Notes under the pieces: generated by a model
What the model was told of the DNA's origin: nothing
The model's database searches: none
Seen by the model: the letters and a program-made list of their open reading frames with translations, nothing else
NCBI RefSeq assembly: GCF_000166195.2
Contig: NZ_CM001403.1
Location: 7,242,877 to 7,306,876 of the forward strand
DNA length: 64,000 nucleotides
From: Mucilaginibacter paludis DSM 18603
Lineage (GTDB): Bacteria > Bacteroidota > Bacteroidia > Sphingobacteriales > Sphingobacteriaceae
Direction of reading: 5' to 3'
Shown here: positions 15,741 to 25,900 of the stretch, one piece after another
How positions within the stretch are numbered: the first letter of the stretch is position 1
Layout: the number at the start of each line of letters is the position of its first letter
Position numbers and translations under genes: made by a program

Positions 15741-18355
15741 TGTATCCACTTATCGCCAAAAAAGAATCGATCAATAACTTTAGAATCGGTGGCAAAGCCG
15801 CTAATCTTTTCCGGCTTGTGGAGTTAGGGATACGGGTGCCTCAGTTTGTTGTGCTGCCTTGCGAAGTTTTAACAACGATTTTGTCGCCGGCCGGTTCAAA
15901 TATTGATCGCCAGGGCACGCTATCTCTTTTGCAACAAGTTGAGATACCTCAAAGTATCGTCAAGGATATTCTTTCGCACTTTCCCGGCGCTACCTATTTC
16001 GCGGTGCGCTCATCGGCGATGGATGAGGATGGTTCGGATTTTTCGTTCGCCGGGCAGTTTGAGAGTTATTTGTATGTAAGCGCAGACGGGCTTGCCGAAA
16101 AGATTAAAAGTGTTTGGTGTTCGCTTTTTTCGGATAGGGCGACAGCCTACCGCGAAAATAATAAGCTGCCGGGTGGCAATGGCATAGCTGTGATTATCCA
16201 GGAAATGCTGAATGCCGACGTGGCGGGAGTGGCGTTTGGCATCAATCCTGTTAACGGCGATCAGCACGAGAAATTAATTAATGCTGTTTATGGTTTGGGG
16301 GAGGGCTTGGTTTCGGGTGAATTAAATGCCGACCTGTACTCCGTTACCAATGGCAGGATAACGAGCCAACTCGCCGAAAAAACACACCAGGTGGTGCCGG
16401 ATCTGATGCGGGGAAGCGGTATAAAACAAGTTGAGGTAGCCCAGGAAAAGCAAAATATACCGGCGTTAACGGATAAACATATCTTCGAGCTGGCGAAAGT
16501 GCTGGATCTGCTCTGTGTTGAATACCAGGCTCCGCAAGACATTGAGTTCGCTGTAAGGGATGAACAATTGTATCTGTTACAAGCCAGGCCGGTTACTGGT
16601 AAGCATGGCCAGGCCGACTCGCCCGAGGGATATACCGTTTGGGATAACAGCAATATTATCGAGTCGTACCCCGGTGTCACCACGCCGCTCACTTTTTCGT
16701 TCATCAGCCAATCATATCGTGGGGCCTATCAATTGTTTTGCAGCTATATGGGGGTAAGCGATAAGGCCATCAAGAAGAACGAACGCGTTTTTGCCAATAC
16801 CCTGGGCCTGATTAACGGAAGGGTTTATTATAACTTAAAAAGCTGGTACCACATGCTGGCTATGGTTCCGGGCTATAGCATTAATGCCCGTTTTATGGAA
16901 AGTATGATGGGCGTTAAAGAGCGATTTGATGTGCCCGAAAGTTACCGCCTCCCTAAAAGAAAAGCCTTTTGGCAGATCATCAAAATGGCCGCCCGGATGT
17001 ATCTGCGATTTTTGACGCTGCCCCAAAAAAGAAGAGCGTTTTTAGCGCTTTTAAATACCACCATTGCCGATTATAAAAAGATCAACTTTGGGGAGAAAAG
17101 TGCCTACCAACTGATGCATCTCTATCTCGCCTTTGAAAGTACCTTGTTAAACGAGTGGAAGGCGCCGCTGATTAACGATTTTTTTGCCATGATAGGTTAT
17201 GGGAGTTTGCAAAAGCGTTGCCAAAAATATGCTATCAGCAAAAATCCCAATATTCATAACGATCTGCTTTGTGGCAGCAGCGACATCATTTCTACCCAAC
17301 CCATACACCGTTGTGTGGCGCTGGCCACGCGGATTCATGATGATGCTGAATTAAAAGCCTTATTTCTGTCGGAAGGTGAAACCGGTATTTGGGAAAAGCT
17401 ATGCCGTGATCAACGGGAAAAATACTGTACGTTAAAAAGCGAAATCGACCGGTATATTGAGGATTTTGGCGAACGCTACATAGGTGAATTAAAGTTGGAA
17501 ACCATATCCTACACGCAAGATCCGGCTAAATTTATCAGGGTATTAAAAGCCTATGTAGAAACAGAAATAACGATAGCGAGCACATCGGGTAAAATTGAAG
17601 AGGAGATCCGCAGAAACGCAGAACAAGAGATAGCCATAGCCCTTAAAAACAAGTGGTATAAGCAATGGAAGCTAAAACGTAACCTCAAAATGGCACGGCA
17701 ACTGGTAAGCGCTCGCGAAAACCTGCGCTATGAACGTACCAGGGCCTTTGGCATGGTACGTGAAATGTTCTCGGCCATAGGACAGCGATTTTTTTCGGAT
17801 GGAATTATGGATAATCCGCGCGATATATTTTATTTAACCAAAGAAGAAATTTGCGCGTTTATTGAGGGAACCTCGGTTACACAAAACATCAGGGCCTTGA
17901 TTGCCTTGCGGAAAAAAGAATTTGAAAATTACCAAACACAACAGGCACCGTCAGAACGTTTTTCCACTGTGGGTACGGTATACCAGGCCAATAATTTTTT
18001 TGACAAAACTAAGATTGAGAAGGCAGATGGTATGCTCAAGGGGATAGGTTGCTGCCCGGGAGTGGTAAGGGCGCGGGTTAGAGTGATAACGGATCCAACC
18101 CAGGTATCGTCGCTGAAAGGCGATATTTTGGTTACCTCGAGTACCGACCCTGGTTGGGTTACACTCTTCCCCAGCGCTTCGGGTATTATTACAGAGCGGG
18201 GAAGTGTGCTAAGCCACTCGGCCATTGTATCGCGCGAGATGGGGAAGCCCTGCATTGTGAGCGTGAATGGCCTTTTAAGGACACTTAAAACGGGCGATGA
18301 AATTGAAATGGACGGAAGTACGGGCATAATCACAAGGATAACGGGCGATAATTGA
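15737..18355 (+). CDS. PEP synthase/PPDK-like phosphotransferase
   Basis: An 872-residue protein with the two end domains of the pyruvate phosphate dikinase superfamily. Residues 8-290 are the ATP-grasp PPDK N-terminal domain (IGGKAANLFRLVELGIRVP, FAVRSSAMDEDGSDFSFAGQ, GLGEGLVSGELNADLY, IEFAVRDEQLYLLQARPVT). Residues 770-870 are the swivelling phosphohistidine domain, with His827 in GSVLSHSAIVSREMGKP. The PEP/pyruvate TIM barrel of true PEP synthase is absent; the 480-residue middle is mostly helical and unlike it. This layout resembles rifampin phosphotransferase, which moves the ATP beta-phosphate to a hydroxyl, so the enzyme may phosphorylate a pathway intermediate (inference). It is coupled to both neighbours by overlapping codons. 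Confidence 0.85.
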   Translation: MMYPLIAKKESINNFRIGGKAANLFRLVELGIRVPQFVVLPCEVLTTILSPAGSNIDRQGTLSLLQQVEIPQSIVKDILSHFPGATYFAVRSSAMDEDGSDFSFAGQFESYLYVSADGLAEKIKSVWCSLFSDRATAYRENNKLPGGNGIAVIIQEMLNADVAGVAFGINPVNGDQHEKLINAVYGLGEGLVSGELNADLYSVTNGRITSQLAEKTHQVVPDLMRGSGIKQVEVAQEKQNIPALTDKHIFELAKVLDLLCVEYQAPQDIEFAVRDEQLYLLQARPVTGKHGQADSPEGYTVWDNSNIIESYPGVTTPLTFSFISQSYRGAYQLFCSYMGVSDKAIKKNERVFANTLGLINGRVYYNLKSWYHMLAMVPGYSINARFMESMMGVKERFDVPESYRLPKRKAFWQIIKMAARMYLRFLTLPQKRRAFLALLNTTIADYKKINFGEKSAYQLMHLYLAFESTLLNEWKAPLINDFFAMIGYGSLQKRCQKYAISKNPNIHNDLLCGSSDIISTQPIHRCVALATRIHDDAELKALFLSEGETGIWEKLCRDQREKYCTLKSEIDRYIEDFGERYIGELKLETISYTQDPAKFIRVLKAYVETEITIASTSGKIEEEIRRNAEQEIAIALKNKWYKQWKLKRNLKMARQLVSARENLRYERTRAFGMVREMFSAIGQRFFSDGIMDNPRDIFYLTKEEICAFIEGTSVTQNIRALIALRKKEFENYQTQQAPSERFSTVGTVYQANNFFDKTKIEKADGMLKGIGCCPGVVRARVRVITDPTQVSSLKGDILVTSSTDPGWVTLFPSASGIITERGSVLSHSAIVSREMGKPCIVSVNGLLRTLKTGDEIEMDGSTGIITRITGDN

Positions 18356-19443
18356 TGGACGAACTGACGAAAAAAGTTGATTTTAACATCATCCGGTATG
18401 CCAATTGCTGGGAAGATGCGGATATCCTGCTCCAGGGTTTATCGCCAGCGGCAGGCACTAAAATACTTTCCATCGGCTCGGCGGGCGATAATAGTTTCGC
18501 GCTGTTGGCTACCCATCCCGCAATAGTGGTAGCCGTGGATATCAACAGGATACAACTTCATTTGATCGAATTGAAAAAGGCCGCTATCCAAGCCTTGGAT
18601 TATGCCGAAGTATTACAATTTTTAGGCTTTGAGCCATCATCTCAAAGGCTTAAAATGTTTAATAGCTTTAAAGCCGGGTTGAGCACCGAAGCGCGGGCCT
18701 ATTGGGAAGCAAAAAAAACTATTATAGAGACAGGGGTAATTTATGCAGGCAAATTTGAAACGTACTTTAAGTTATTTACCAGCCGCATTTTACCGCTTAT
18801 CCACTCAAAAAAAACGGTGGCCCAGCTATTCGCCATTAAGACTCAAGTCGAACAGGAAGCGTTTTTTAATCAGAAATGGAACTCCTGGCGGTGGAAACTT
18901 CTATTCAAAATATTTTTCAGTAAATATGTGATGGGACGCTACGGGCGCGACCCGGAGTTTATGAAAGAAGTTGATGTATCAGTTTCCACAACCATTTACA
19001 ACCAAGCCTCGGCTCATTTAAAATCGGCAGAAGCCCAGCAAAACTTTATCCTCCATTTTACGCTCACCGGAACTTTTGGGACACTGTTGCCCTACTATCT
19101 CCGCGAAGAAAACTTTGCCCTTATTAAATCAAATATCGATCGCCTGGTTATCAAGGAAGGTTACGCGCAACAAGCCATTGGTGACTATGGAAAGTTTGGA
19201 GCCATGAATTTATCTAATATATTTGAATATATGGATAAAAGGACCTTTTCGGCCGTGGCTGAAGCCCTGGTAGCCGGCACAGAGCGGGGTGGTAAGCTGG
19301 CGTACTGGAATTTAATGGTGCCACGACGGATATCACAGGTTTTTGCTGAAAAAGTAAATTATGAGCGCGAACTTTCAACTGAGCTAACCAAAAAAGATAA
19401 AGGTTTTTTTTATAACCAAATGATTATCGATACCATTAAATGA
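18355..19443 (+). CDS. DUF3419/BtaA-like aminocarboxypropyl transferase
   Basis: A 362-residue SAM-binding protein. IIRYANCWEDADILLQGL and ILSIGSAGDNSFALLA, followed by AVDINRIQLHLIELKKAA, are the signature blocks of DUF3419/BtaA. BtaA moves the 3-amino-3-carboxypropyl group of SAM onto diacylglycerol in betaine lipid synthesis. The C-terminal part (GAMNLSNIFEYM, YWNLMVPRR) also fits. The partner N-methyltransferase BtaB is not encoded nearby, so the product may be a homoserine-type ether or another aminocarboxypropylated compound (inference). The ATG at 18355 is used because it overlaps the previous stop (TGATG); its own stop overlaps the next ATG. Confidence 0.87.
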   Translation: MDELTKKVDFNIIRYANCWEDADILLQGLSPAAGTKILSIGSAGDNSFALLATHPAIVVAVDINRIQLHLIELKKAAIQALDYAEVLQFLGFEPSSQRLKMFNSFKAGLSTEARAYWEAKKTIIETGVIYAGKFETYFKLFTSRILPLIHSKKTVAQLFAIKTQVEQEAFFNQKWNSWRWKLLFKIFFSKYVMGRYGRDPEFMKEVDVSVSTTIYNQASAHLKSAEAQQNFILHFTLTGTFGTLLPYYLREENFALIKSNIDRLVIKEGYAQQAIGDYGKFGAMNLSNIFEYMDKRTFSAVAEALVAGTERGGKLAYWNLMVPRRISQVFAEKVNYERELSTELTKKDKGFFYNQMIIDTIK

Positions 19444-20113
19444 GGGAAAATATCATCAACAGCTTGGTATTGGCGGGTTTGTTTTTGGCGCTCTTCGCGA
19501 TAGGCGAATTACTTTATCATCAAACCAAAATGAAGGCCGATGATACCCGAAAGGTGATACATATTGGCACGGGCTTGTTAACCATGTTGTTCCCGGTAAT
19601 GTTGCAGAGCCATTGGTTTGTTTTGTTGCTGTGTGCCAGTTTTGGTTTAATCCTTTTTACAAGCCTGAAGTTTAATTTGCTGAAATCGATCAACGCTATC
19701 GATCGTGTTTCGTACGGCAGTTTGTTATACCCTGTTGCGGTTTATGCCTGTTTTTGTGTTTATACCTGCCACAACAATAACTACCTGTATTTTTCCTGCC
19801 GGTATTAACCATGGCCATTAGCGATCCGGTAGCGGCTGTATTTGGCAAAAGATGGCCCTACGGCAAGTTTTATGTGCTGAAAGATAAAAAAACATTGGTG
19901 GGGTCATTAGCTTTTTTTTTATCGGCCTGTATCGTTAGTGTTATTTTATTTTACTTTCTGCCGCAAGGCCAATATGGTTTCGCCCCGGTATGTATTGTTA
20001 CCCTTTCATCTGCTGCGATAGCTACCCTGGCAGAGGCTTTCAGCGCAAAGGGTTTTGATAACTTAACCATCCCGGCGAGTGTGGTATTTGTTTTAACTTT
20101 ATTGGATGTTTGA
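19440..20113 (+). pseudogene. Dolichol/phytol-kinase-like membrane protein, frameshifted
   Basis: Two abutting frames form one gene. The first (19440-19808) has membrane segments and the family start MKADDTRKVIHIGTGLLTMLFP. The second holds FLPVLTMAISDPVAAVFGKRW, KTLVGSLAFFLSA and the closing SAKGFDNLTIPASV. This is the SEC59/phytol-kinase/CTP-dependent lipid kinase family. Adding a single T to the five-T run at 19790-19794 gives a continuous reading of 224 residues through YLYF-FLPVLTMAISDP. As it stands the product stops early and lacks the conserved ISDP and KT.VGS blocks. A sequencing error in a homopolymer is possible. It overlaps both neighbours (ATGA at 19440; 8 bases with the GNAT gene). 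Confidence 0.82.
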
Positions 20114-21116
20114 GATTGTAAGAACAATTCCGGGAGATAGCAATTTTAGCGACTTTGAGAATTTTATCAAAGAAGTATATCCTGCAGATAGTCCGGCTCA
20201 TCAAATTGCCGAAAGTATTAATTACGAATACCTGGAAGCCGGATATCTTGTTAAAGTTAACGGACATACTTATTGCAGGGCCGCTTTATACCATAATCCG
20301 CACTTGTATTATAGAAGTTTAAAGGCATCCTCCATAGGTAATTTTGAAGCAGTGGATAATCCGGCGCTGTCGGCTGAGTTGATTAAGCAGATCGCCCTAC
20401 ACGCAAAACAATCGGGCGCTCAATACCTCATCGGCCCTATGAATGGCAGCACCTGGGATAATTACCGTTTCAGCGTGGAGCATAACTATCCGCCCTTTTT
20501 TTTAGAGCCGTATCACCACCTGTATTATAACAGGCATTTTCTGAGCGCCGGCTTTAAGGTCATAGCCAATTATTACTCGAGTATCGAAACAGACCTTGGG
20601 TTTAATAACCCCGCGATGATGCAAAGGGAAGCGGAGTTCAGGCAAGCCGGGGTTGTAATCCGGGACCTTGATATGGCCGGATTTGAACAGGAACTTGAAA
20701 AGGTTTTCGCGTTTAACTCGCTTGCTTTTCAATCCAATTTGCTGTATACCCCTGTTACCAAAGCCGATTTTATCCGGAAGTACGCCCAAACCAAACGCTT
20801 GATAGATCCCCGCATGGTGTTAATGGCCGAAGATGCCCAGGGCAACCTGATAGGTTATTTTTTTTGTATTCAGGATTTTTACAACCGGAAGCGTAAAACC
20901 CTAATTGCCAAAACCGTTGCCCGCCATCCGGATAAAAAATGGAGCGGTATGGGGCATGTTTTGGGGAATATCATTTGTAAAAGGGCTTTCAATGATGGTT
21001 ACCAGGCTATCATCCACGCCTTTATGTATAATGAGGGTACATCCAATACCATGTCGAAAAACTTTGCAGGCAACCCGTACAAAAATTATGTTTTAATGGG
21101 GATGGAACTATCCTGA
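20106..21116 (+). CDS. GNAT-like N-acyltransferase family protein
   Basis: A 336-residue soluble protein. The central part (AKQSGAQYLIGPMNGSTWDNYRF) and C-terminal part (MAEDAQGNLIGYFFCIQDF, KTVARHPDKKWSGMGHVLGNIIC, HAFMYNEGTSNTMSKNFAG) follow the plan of long GNAT-fold proteins found next to AMP-forming ligases. The acetyl-CoA loop is not textbook, so the acyl donor is unknown. It is the sixth gene of the coupled operon; its start overlaps the preceding reading frame by 8 bases and the next gene begins 30 bases after its stop. Likely role: acylation of an amine or hydroxyl in the pathway (inference). Confidence 0.65.
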   Translation: MFEIVRTIPGDSNFSDFENFIKEVYPADSPAHQIAESINYEYLEAGYLVKVNGHTYCRAALYHNPHLYYRSLKASSIGNFEAVDNPALSAELIKQIALHAKQSGAQYLIGPMNGSTWDNYRFSVEHNYPPFFLEPYHHLYYNRHFLSAGFKVIANYYSSIETDLGFNNPAMMQREAEFRQAGVVIRDLDMAGFEQELEKVFAFNSLAFQSNLLYTPVTKADFIRKYAQTKRLIDPRMVLMAEDAQGNLIGYFFCIQDFYNRKRKTLIAKTVARHPDKKWSGMGHVLGNIICKRAFNDGYQAIIHAFMYNEGTSNTMSKNFAGNPYKNYVLMGMELS

Positions 21117-21146
21117 AAATTGCCGGATTTTAAATGGTCACACCGC

Positions 21147-22688
21147 ATGAGCAATAATTACGAAGCCTTTAACATTACAGATTTGTTTTTTGAAGCGGCA
21201 AAAAAACATCCGCTTAAAACGGCAATTATTGCCCAAGGAAAGCGGATCCATTTTGGCGGCCTTGCGGCTGAGGTTGAAAGAACCGCCCAGTATTTTTTAA
21301 AAAAAGGCATTGGCAAAGGCGATAGGGTATTGGTATTTGTACCAATGGGCGTCAACCTGTACCGTATTGTGCTGGCCCTGTTTAAGATTGGCGCTACCGC
21401 GGTTTTTCTGGATGAGTGGGTGAGTAAGCAAAGGATGGAAGAATGTTGCAAGGTGGCGCAATGCAAAGCCTTTATTGGTATTGCCAAAGCGAGGATATTG
21501 GCTTTTCTTTCGGCCGAATTAAGAAAGATACCGATTAAATTGGGTGTGGGTTATAAGGAGGCAGGGCCGAAGATGCCAATCCCGGTTACCACAACGGAAG
21601 ATACAGCATTAATTACGTTTACCACCGGTAGCACGGGTACCCCTAAGGCGGCATTGCGTACCCATGGTTTTTTGTATCACCAATTTATAGCGCTTCGCGA
21701 GGAGATAAAGCCTGCCGATGCAAATGTAGCCATGGTAGTGTTACCTATTGTATTGCTGATTAATTTGGCAACGGGTACCACGTCGGTTATTACCGATTTT
21801 AAGAGCAGCAAACCCAATTCGCTCAAGCCGGAGCAAATCATTAAAGACATTGAAACCTATTCGGTTAATCTGATCATCGCGTCGCCTTTTTTTGTGAAGA
21901 AGCTTTCGGAATACATCATCCAAAACCAAATTTCAATTGCCGGGATGGAAAAGATTTTTACGGGTGGGGCACCTGTGTTCCCGGCGGAAGCTGCAATTTA
22001 TAATGAAGCCTTTCCTAAAACAACCATACAAATTGTCTATGGATCTACGGAGGCGGAGCCGATTAGTTTAATTAACATTCGTCGCTTGTTAACATTGAAT
22101 GATCAAATTTTTAACGGGCTAAACGTAGGCCGCGTAGCTGAGTGTGCCCAAGTGAAAATTATCCAAATTTTGGATAAAGTAATTGAACTGAATACTGAAG
22201 GCGAATTAACGGGTATCACGCTGCCGGTTAGCCAGGTTGGCGAGATTATAGTAAGCGGCAAGCATGTGCTGAAGCAATATTTTAATAACGATAAGGCCCT
22301 AAAAAGGAATAAAATTTTTATTGCTGATGAGTGCTGGCACCGGACAGGCGATAGTGGCTACCTGAATGCCGCTGGCGATTTGTTTTTAACCGGAAGATGC
22401 AATACCTTGATTGAAAAAGACGGGAAGATGGTTTATCCTTTTATTTATGAAAATTATTTTCAATCGGTGGATGGTGTGGAGGTAGGCACGATGGTGCTGC
22501 TGAAAGACCGGATCACGGCGGTTATCGAACTCAAAAACCGGCGCAAAGATAAAGATGTAAAGAATACCCTTATGGCCGACGATCAGATTGAACAAGTAGT
22601 TTTCCTGGAAAAAGCACCTCGCGATTTAAGGCATAACTCCAAAATTGATTATCAAAACCTGGCAACAGTTTTAGAGAAACTTGATTGA
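21147..22688 (+). CDS. AMP-forming acyl ligase, OleC-like
   Basis: ANL-superfamily adenylating enzyme of 513 residues. It has the phosphate loop ITFTTGSTGTPKAALRTH, the YGSTEAEPIS motif, the RTGDSGYLNAAGDLFLTGR hinge and the C-terminal catalytic lysine in DLRHNSKIDYQNLA. The RHN-S/A-KI ending is typical of OleC-type ligases, which in olefin synthesis turn beta-hydroxy acids into beta-lactones, and of related fatty acid ligases. No OleA, OleB or OleD homologue is nearby, so olefin synthesis is not supported. An in-frame TTG at 21120 exists, but family alignment favours the ATG at 21147. Last gene of the operon. Confidence 0.85.
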   Translation: MSNNYEAFNITDLFFEAAKKHPLKTAIIAQGKRIHFGGLAAEVERTAQYFLKKGIGKGDRVLVFVPMGVNLYRIVLALFKIGATAVFLDEWVSKQRMEECCKVAQCKAFIGIAKARILAFLSAELRKIPIKLGVGYKEAGPKMPIPVTTTEDTALITFTTGSTGTPKAALRTHGFLYHQFIALREEIKPADANVAMVVLPIVLLINLATGTTSVITDFKSSKPNSLKPEQIIKDIETYSVNLIIASPFFVKKLSEYIIQNQISIAGMEKIFTGGAPVFPAEAAIYNEAFPKTTIQIVYGSTEAEPISLINIRRLLTLNDQIFNGLNVGRVAECAQVKIIQILDKVIELNTEGELTGITLPVSQVGEIIVSGKHVLKQYFNNDKALKRNKIFIADECWHRTGDSGYLNAAGDLFLTGRCNTLIEKDGKMVYPFIYENYFQSVDGVEVGTMVLLKDRITAVIELKNRRKDKDVKNTLMADDQIEQVVFLEKAPRDLRHNSKIDYQNLATVLEKLD

Positions 22689-22946
22689 TAAATTACAGGA
22701 TATTCAAAAGCCTGGTAATGAACGATCGCTCTGTCGTTAGGGACGTGCACATCAATAATTTAACCCTACGCCCAGGCTGGTGTGCCACTTCCCTCGCCAT
22801 CAGCATCATTCCATCCAAATTATATTTAATGTATAGTTGCTGTTATCAATTATACTTACCTTACAATTAGTGTATTATTTATGAGGTATTAATTAAAAAA
22901 GAAGCTTATTTTTAGCTGTCGCCTTAAACAAGCGCCGTTCAACCTT

Positions 22947-25900
22947 ATGCTTTATCAATCACAATCTGCCAAACCTGGTAACGTTATCAAATTCTGCCTG
23001 TTTATTTTTTTTCTGGCGTTAATCTCCATCCCTGCGTTTTCGCAAAACAAGTCCAATTATAGTTTGCTGTGGCGCATTAGCGGTAAAACCTTAAAGCAAC
23101 CCTCGTACCTGTTCGGCACCATGCACGTTAAGGATAAGCGGGCTTTTCAGTTTAGTGATTCGGTGATGCTGGCCTTGCAGCGTTGTGAAGCCTTTGCCCT
23201 GGAGGTACATCCGGATACCTTGCTTTATGATATGTTTACCGCCATTGATAAGGATGATAGTAAAAGAATACGCGAGATGCTTACCGATGAGCAGTATAAA
23301 GAGTTAGCCAAACGATTTGAACAAAAAAATGGCTACCCCATGGGCGAGATTAACTCCCTGGTGATTGAAAACCTGATTGATAGGAAAAAACCAAAGCCTG
23401 ATGATAAAAATACTTTTGTGGATGCCTACTTACTGGGTATAGCCAATACGCTGGGCAAAAATGTTAATGGATTAGAAAAATCGAAAGACCAGGTTAATTT
23501 TTTTGATGATGCGGATAAGCTTAAAAGCAGGATTGAGTATTACCTGGATGGCAAGGATACTTTGGCTGAGGATGCCGAAATGGATAAGTTAACTAACCTT
23601 TACAGCAAGGGTTACCTGGATGATATTTATAAATACCTGGATGAGAATAACGCGTTCGACTCTGTGTTAATTGCGCGGAACAAGGTGATGCTGAACAGCA
23701 TGCTGCGCATTATGGCCACAAAAGCCATGTTTACAGCCGTTGGGGTGGCGCATTTGGCAGGGGGCGACGGCTTGATAGCCTTGCTTCGGAAAAATGGATA
23801 TACAGTTACCTGTGTAAATGCATCCTTTACCGGAGTGAGCGATCAGTTTAAGATCGACCAGTCCAGGTTTCCGTGGACAACCTTTACCTCGAAAGACGAC
23901 GGCTACACGATGGAAGTACCAGGCCCGCCAATGATAAGAGATGCTCACGAAAATAGCTTTAAAATAGTGATCTATCCGGATATGGTTAACGAATTATATT
24001 ACGGCGCCTATGTGATCCCGATGCCGTCAAACGGAAAGGAGAGTAATTTACAGGCGGTTGAAAACGGTGTTAAGCGCTATAAAGCGAGTATGCAAGGCAA
24101 ACTTATAGATGAGAAAATTATCAGTGTAAACAATTTGCCCGGTGTTGAGCTGGTAGTTAAAACCCAGGAAACCACCATGCGCATGGAGTTTGTTGCAAAA
24201 AATAACCTGTTGTACTGCTTATATCTTGGCAACCGGGCTGATGCTCTTCATCAGCCTGATGCAAATCGATTTTTCAAATCTTTACGAATATTCCAGCGTA
24301 CAGAAAAGCCCGCTACTCCCTGGATCAATTATAAAAATCCCGAGGGGGCTTTTTCTGTTTCGCTACCGGTTGTACCGCAGTTATTTAATAAGGAAGTGCC
24401 CTTGGCTGCAGGCAGCGACCTTGGCCCATATCTATTGCATATTTACTCATCTGCCGACGAAAAAAATAAAATGGAATACCTGGTCCGCTACAACGATCTT
24501 CCAACCGGAATGTATATGTTTGGTGAACAGGCTGCTTTCGAAAGTATATTTCAAAGTTTTAAGGGTGCAGGTGGCTTTATTGGCAAACCTGTTAAAATAC
24601 AAAAGGATGGTTTTGAAGGTAGATCGGTAAAACTGACTTTCAGCAACTTTAACGCAGAAGCTAATATTTATATCCGGGGTAACCGGCAGTATTTTTTGTT
24701 AAGGCAAAGCACCGTAGCAGGCGGCAAAGTAATGCCGAAGGATGATTTTTTTAACTCCTTTAAGTTTACAGATTACCAGGATGCACCGTCTTTTATTTAC
24801 AAACCTGCTGATGAGAGCTTTAGTATCGATCTGCTCTCTAAGCCGAAAACTAAAAAAGATTCTATCGGCAATACAACCTACCTGCAAAACTCAATCACCA
24901 CTTTGGCAACTAACCCGGCATCGGGCGCAGTGTATGGTGTAGAGTACCTCAAAATCGCCCCTTATTACCGGGCCGAAAACGTGGATACCCTCTATAAAAA
25001 TGTAATTAATAAATTATTGAGCTATACGGATACGTTGTTAAAGGTAGATACTGTATTATTTGATGGCCACAAAGGGCGCGAGTTTATTACTCAAACTAAA
25101 AATAGCGCCCATAAAAAACGGCACCGTTTGTTTATCGATCAACAATCCATGATCCTTTTAACAGGTTACATGAATAGTGATGAATACTTTAGCGCCGCAA
25201 GTAACAGGTTTTTTAACTCGTACGTTAAGCTGAAAGACGCAGCGCCATTTGATATCAAGGCTTCAAAAGCAGATAGGATACTGGGCGATCTTCGGTCGCC
25301 GGATAGTACAATCACCAAGTCCGCCAAAGGGGCTTTAAATTATTATGATTTTACAGATACTGAGCTTCCCTCTGTTTACGCCGCGCTAAAAAGAAGCTAT
25401 CCTGATGATACACTTTACCAGGGTATTAGGCATAAACTCATCAACAAACTCATCAAATGCCATAACGATTCTACCTTAAATCAGTTAAACGTTCTCTACC
25501 ATGCTACTAACACACCTGACGAGTTAAAACTGGCGGTTTTAAGAGTTTTACCAGTTATCGACAAACAAAAAGGTTACCCTCTGTACTTTGATAATTTAAC
25601 AACAACTCCATTTATCAAGCTGCAAGAAAACTATGAAGCATTTTTACCTTTACAGGATTCTTTGGAATATGCGGCGGCTAACTTTAACCGGATTATGCCT
25701 CTTTTAAAGCATCCGCAATACCGGCAGCGGGTGTTGAGCTTGGCTGTGAATTTGCTTGGGGATAAAAATAATGCATTTGCCGACCTGATTAAAAGTAATT
25801 ATCAGGAATTGACAAGCTATAACGGCCAGGATATAGACAGTTACTTAACTGATACCGCAACCACCGCTTACAATACCTCGGTATATTATTATTTGCAACT

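Noticed and set aside
21120..21146. TTG start extending the AMP ligase by nine residues
   Set aside because: The extra residues are not family-like and an ATG begins the conserved part.
22689..22946. Possible short gene between the AMP ligase and TraB/GumN genes
   Set aside because: A 61-codon frame is present but has no homology-like features; the gap is simply AT-rich.
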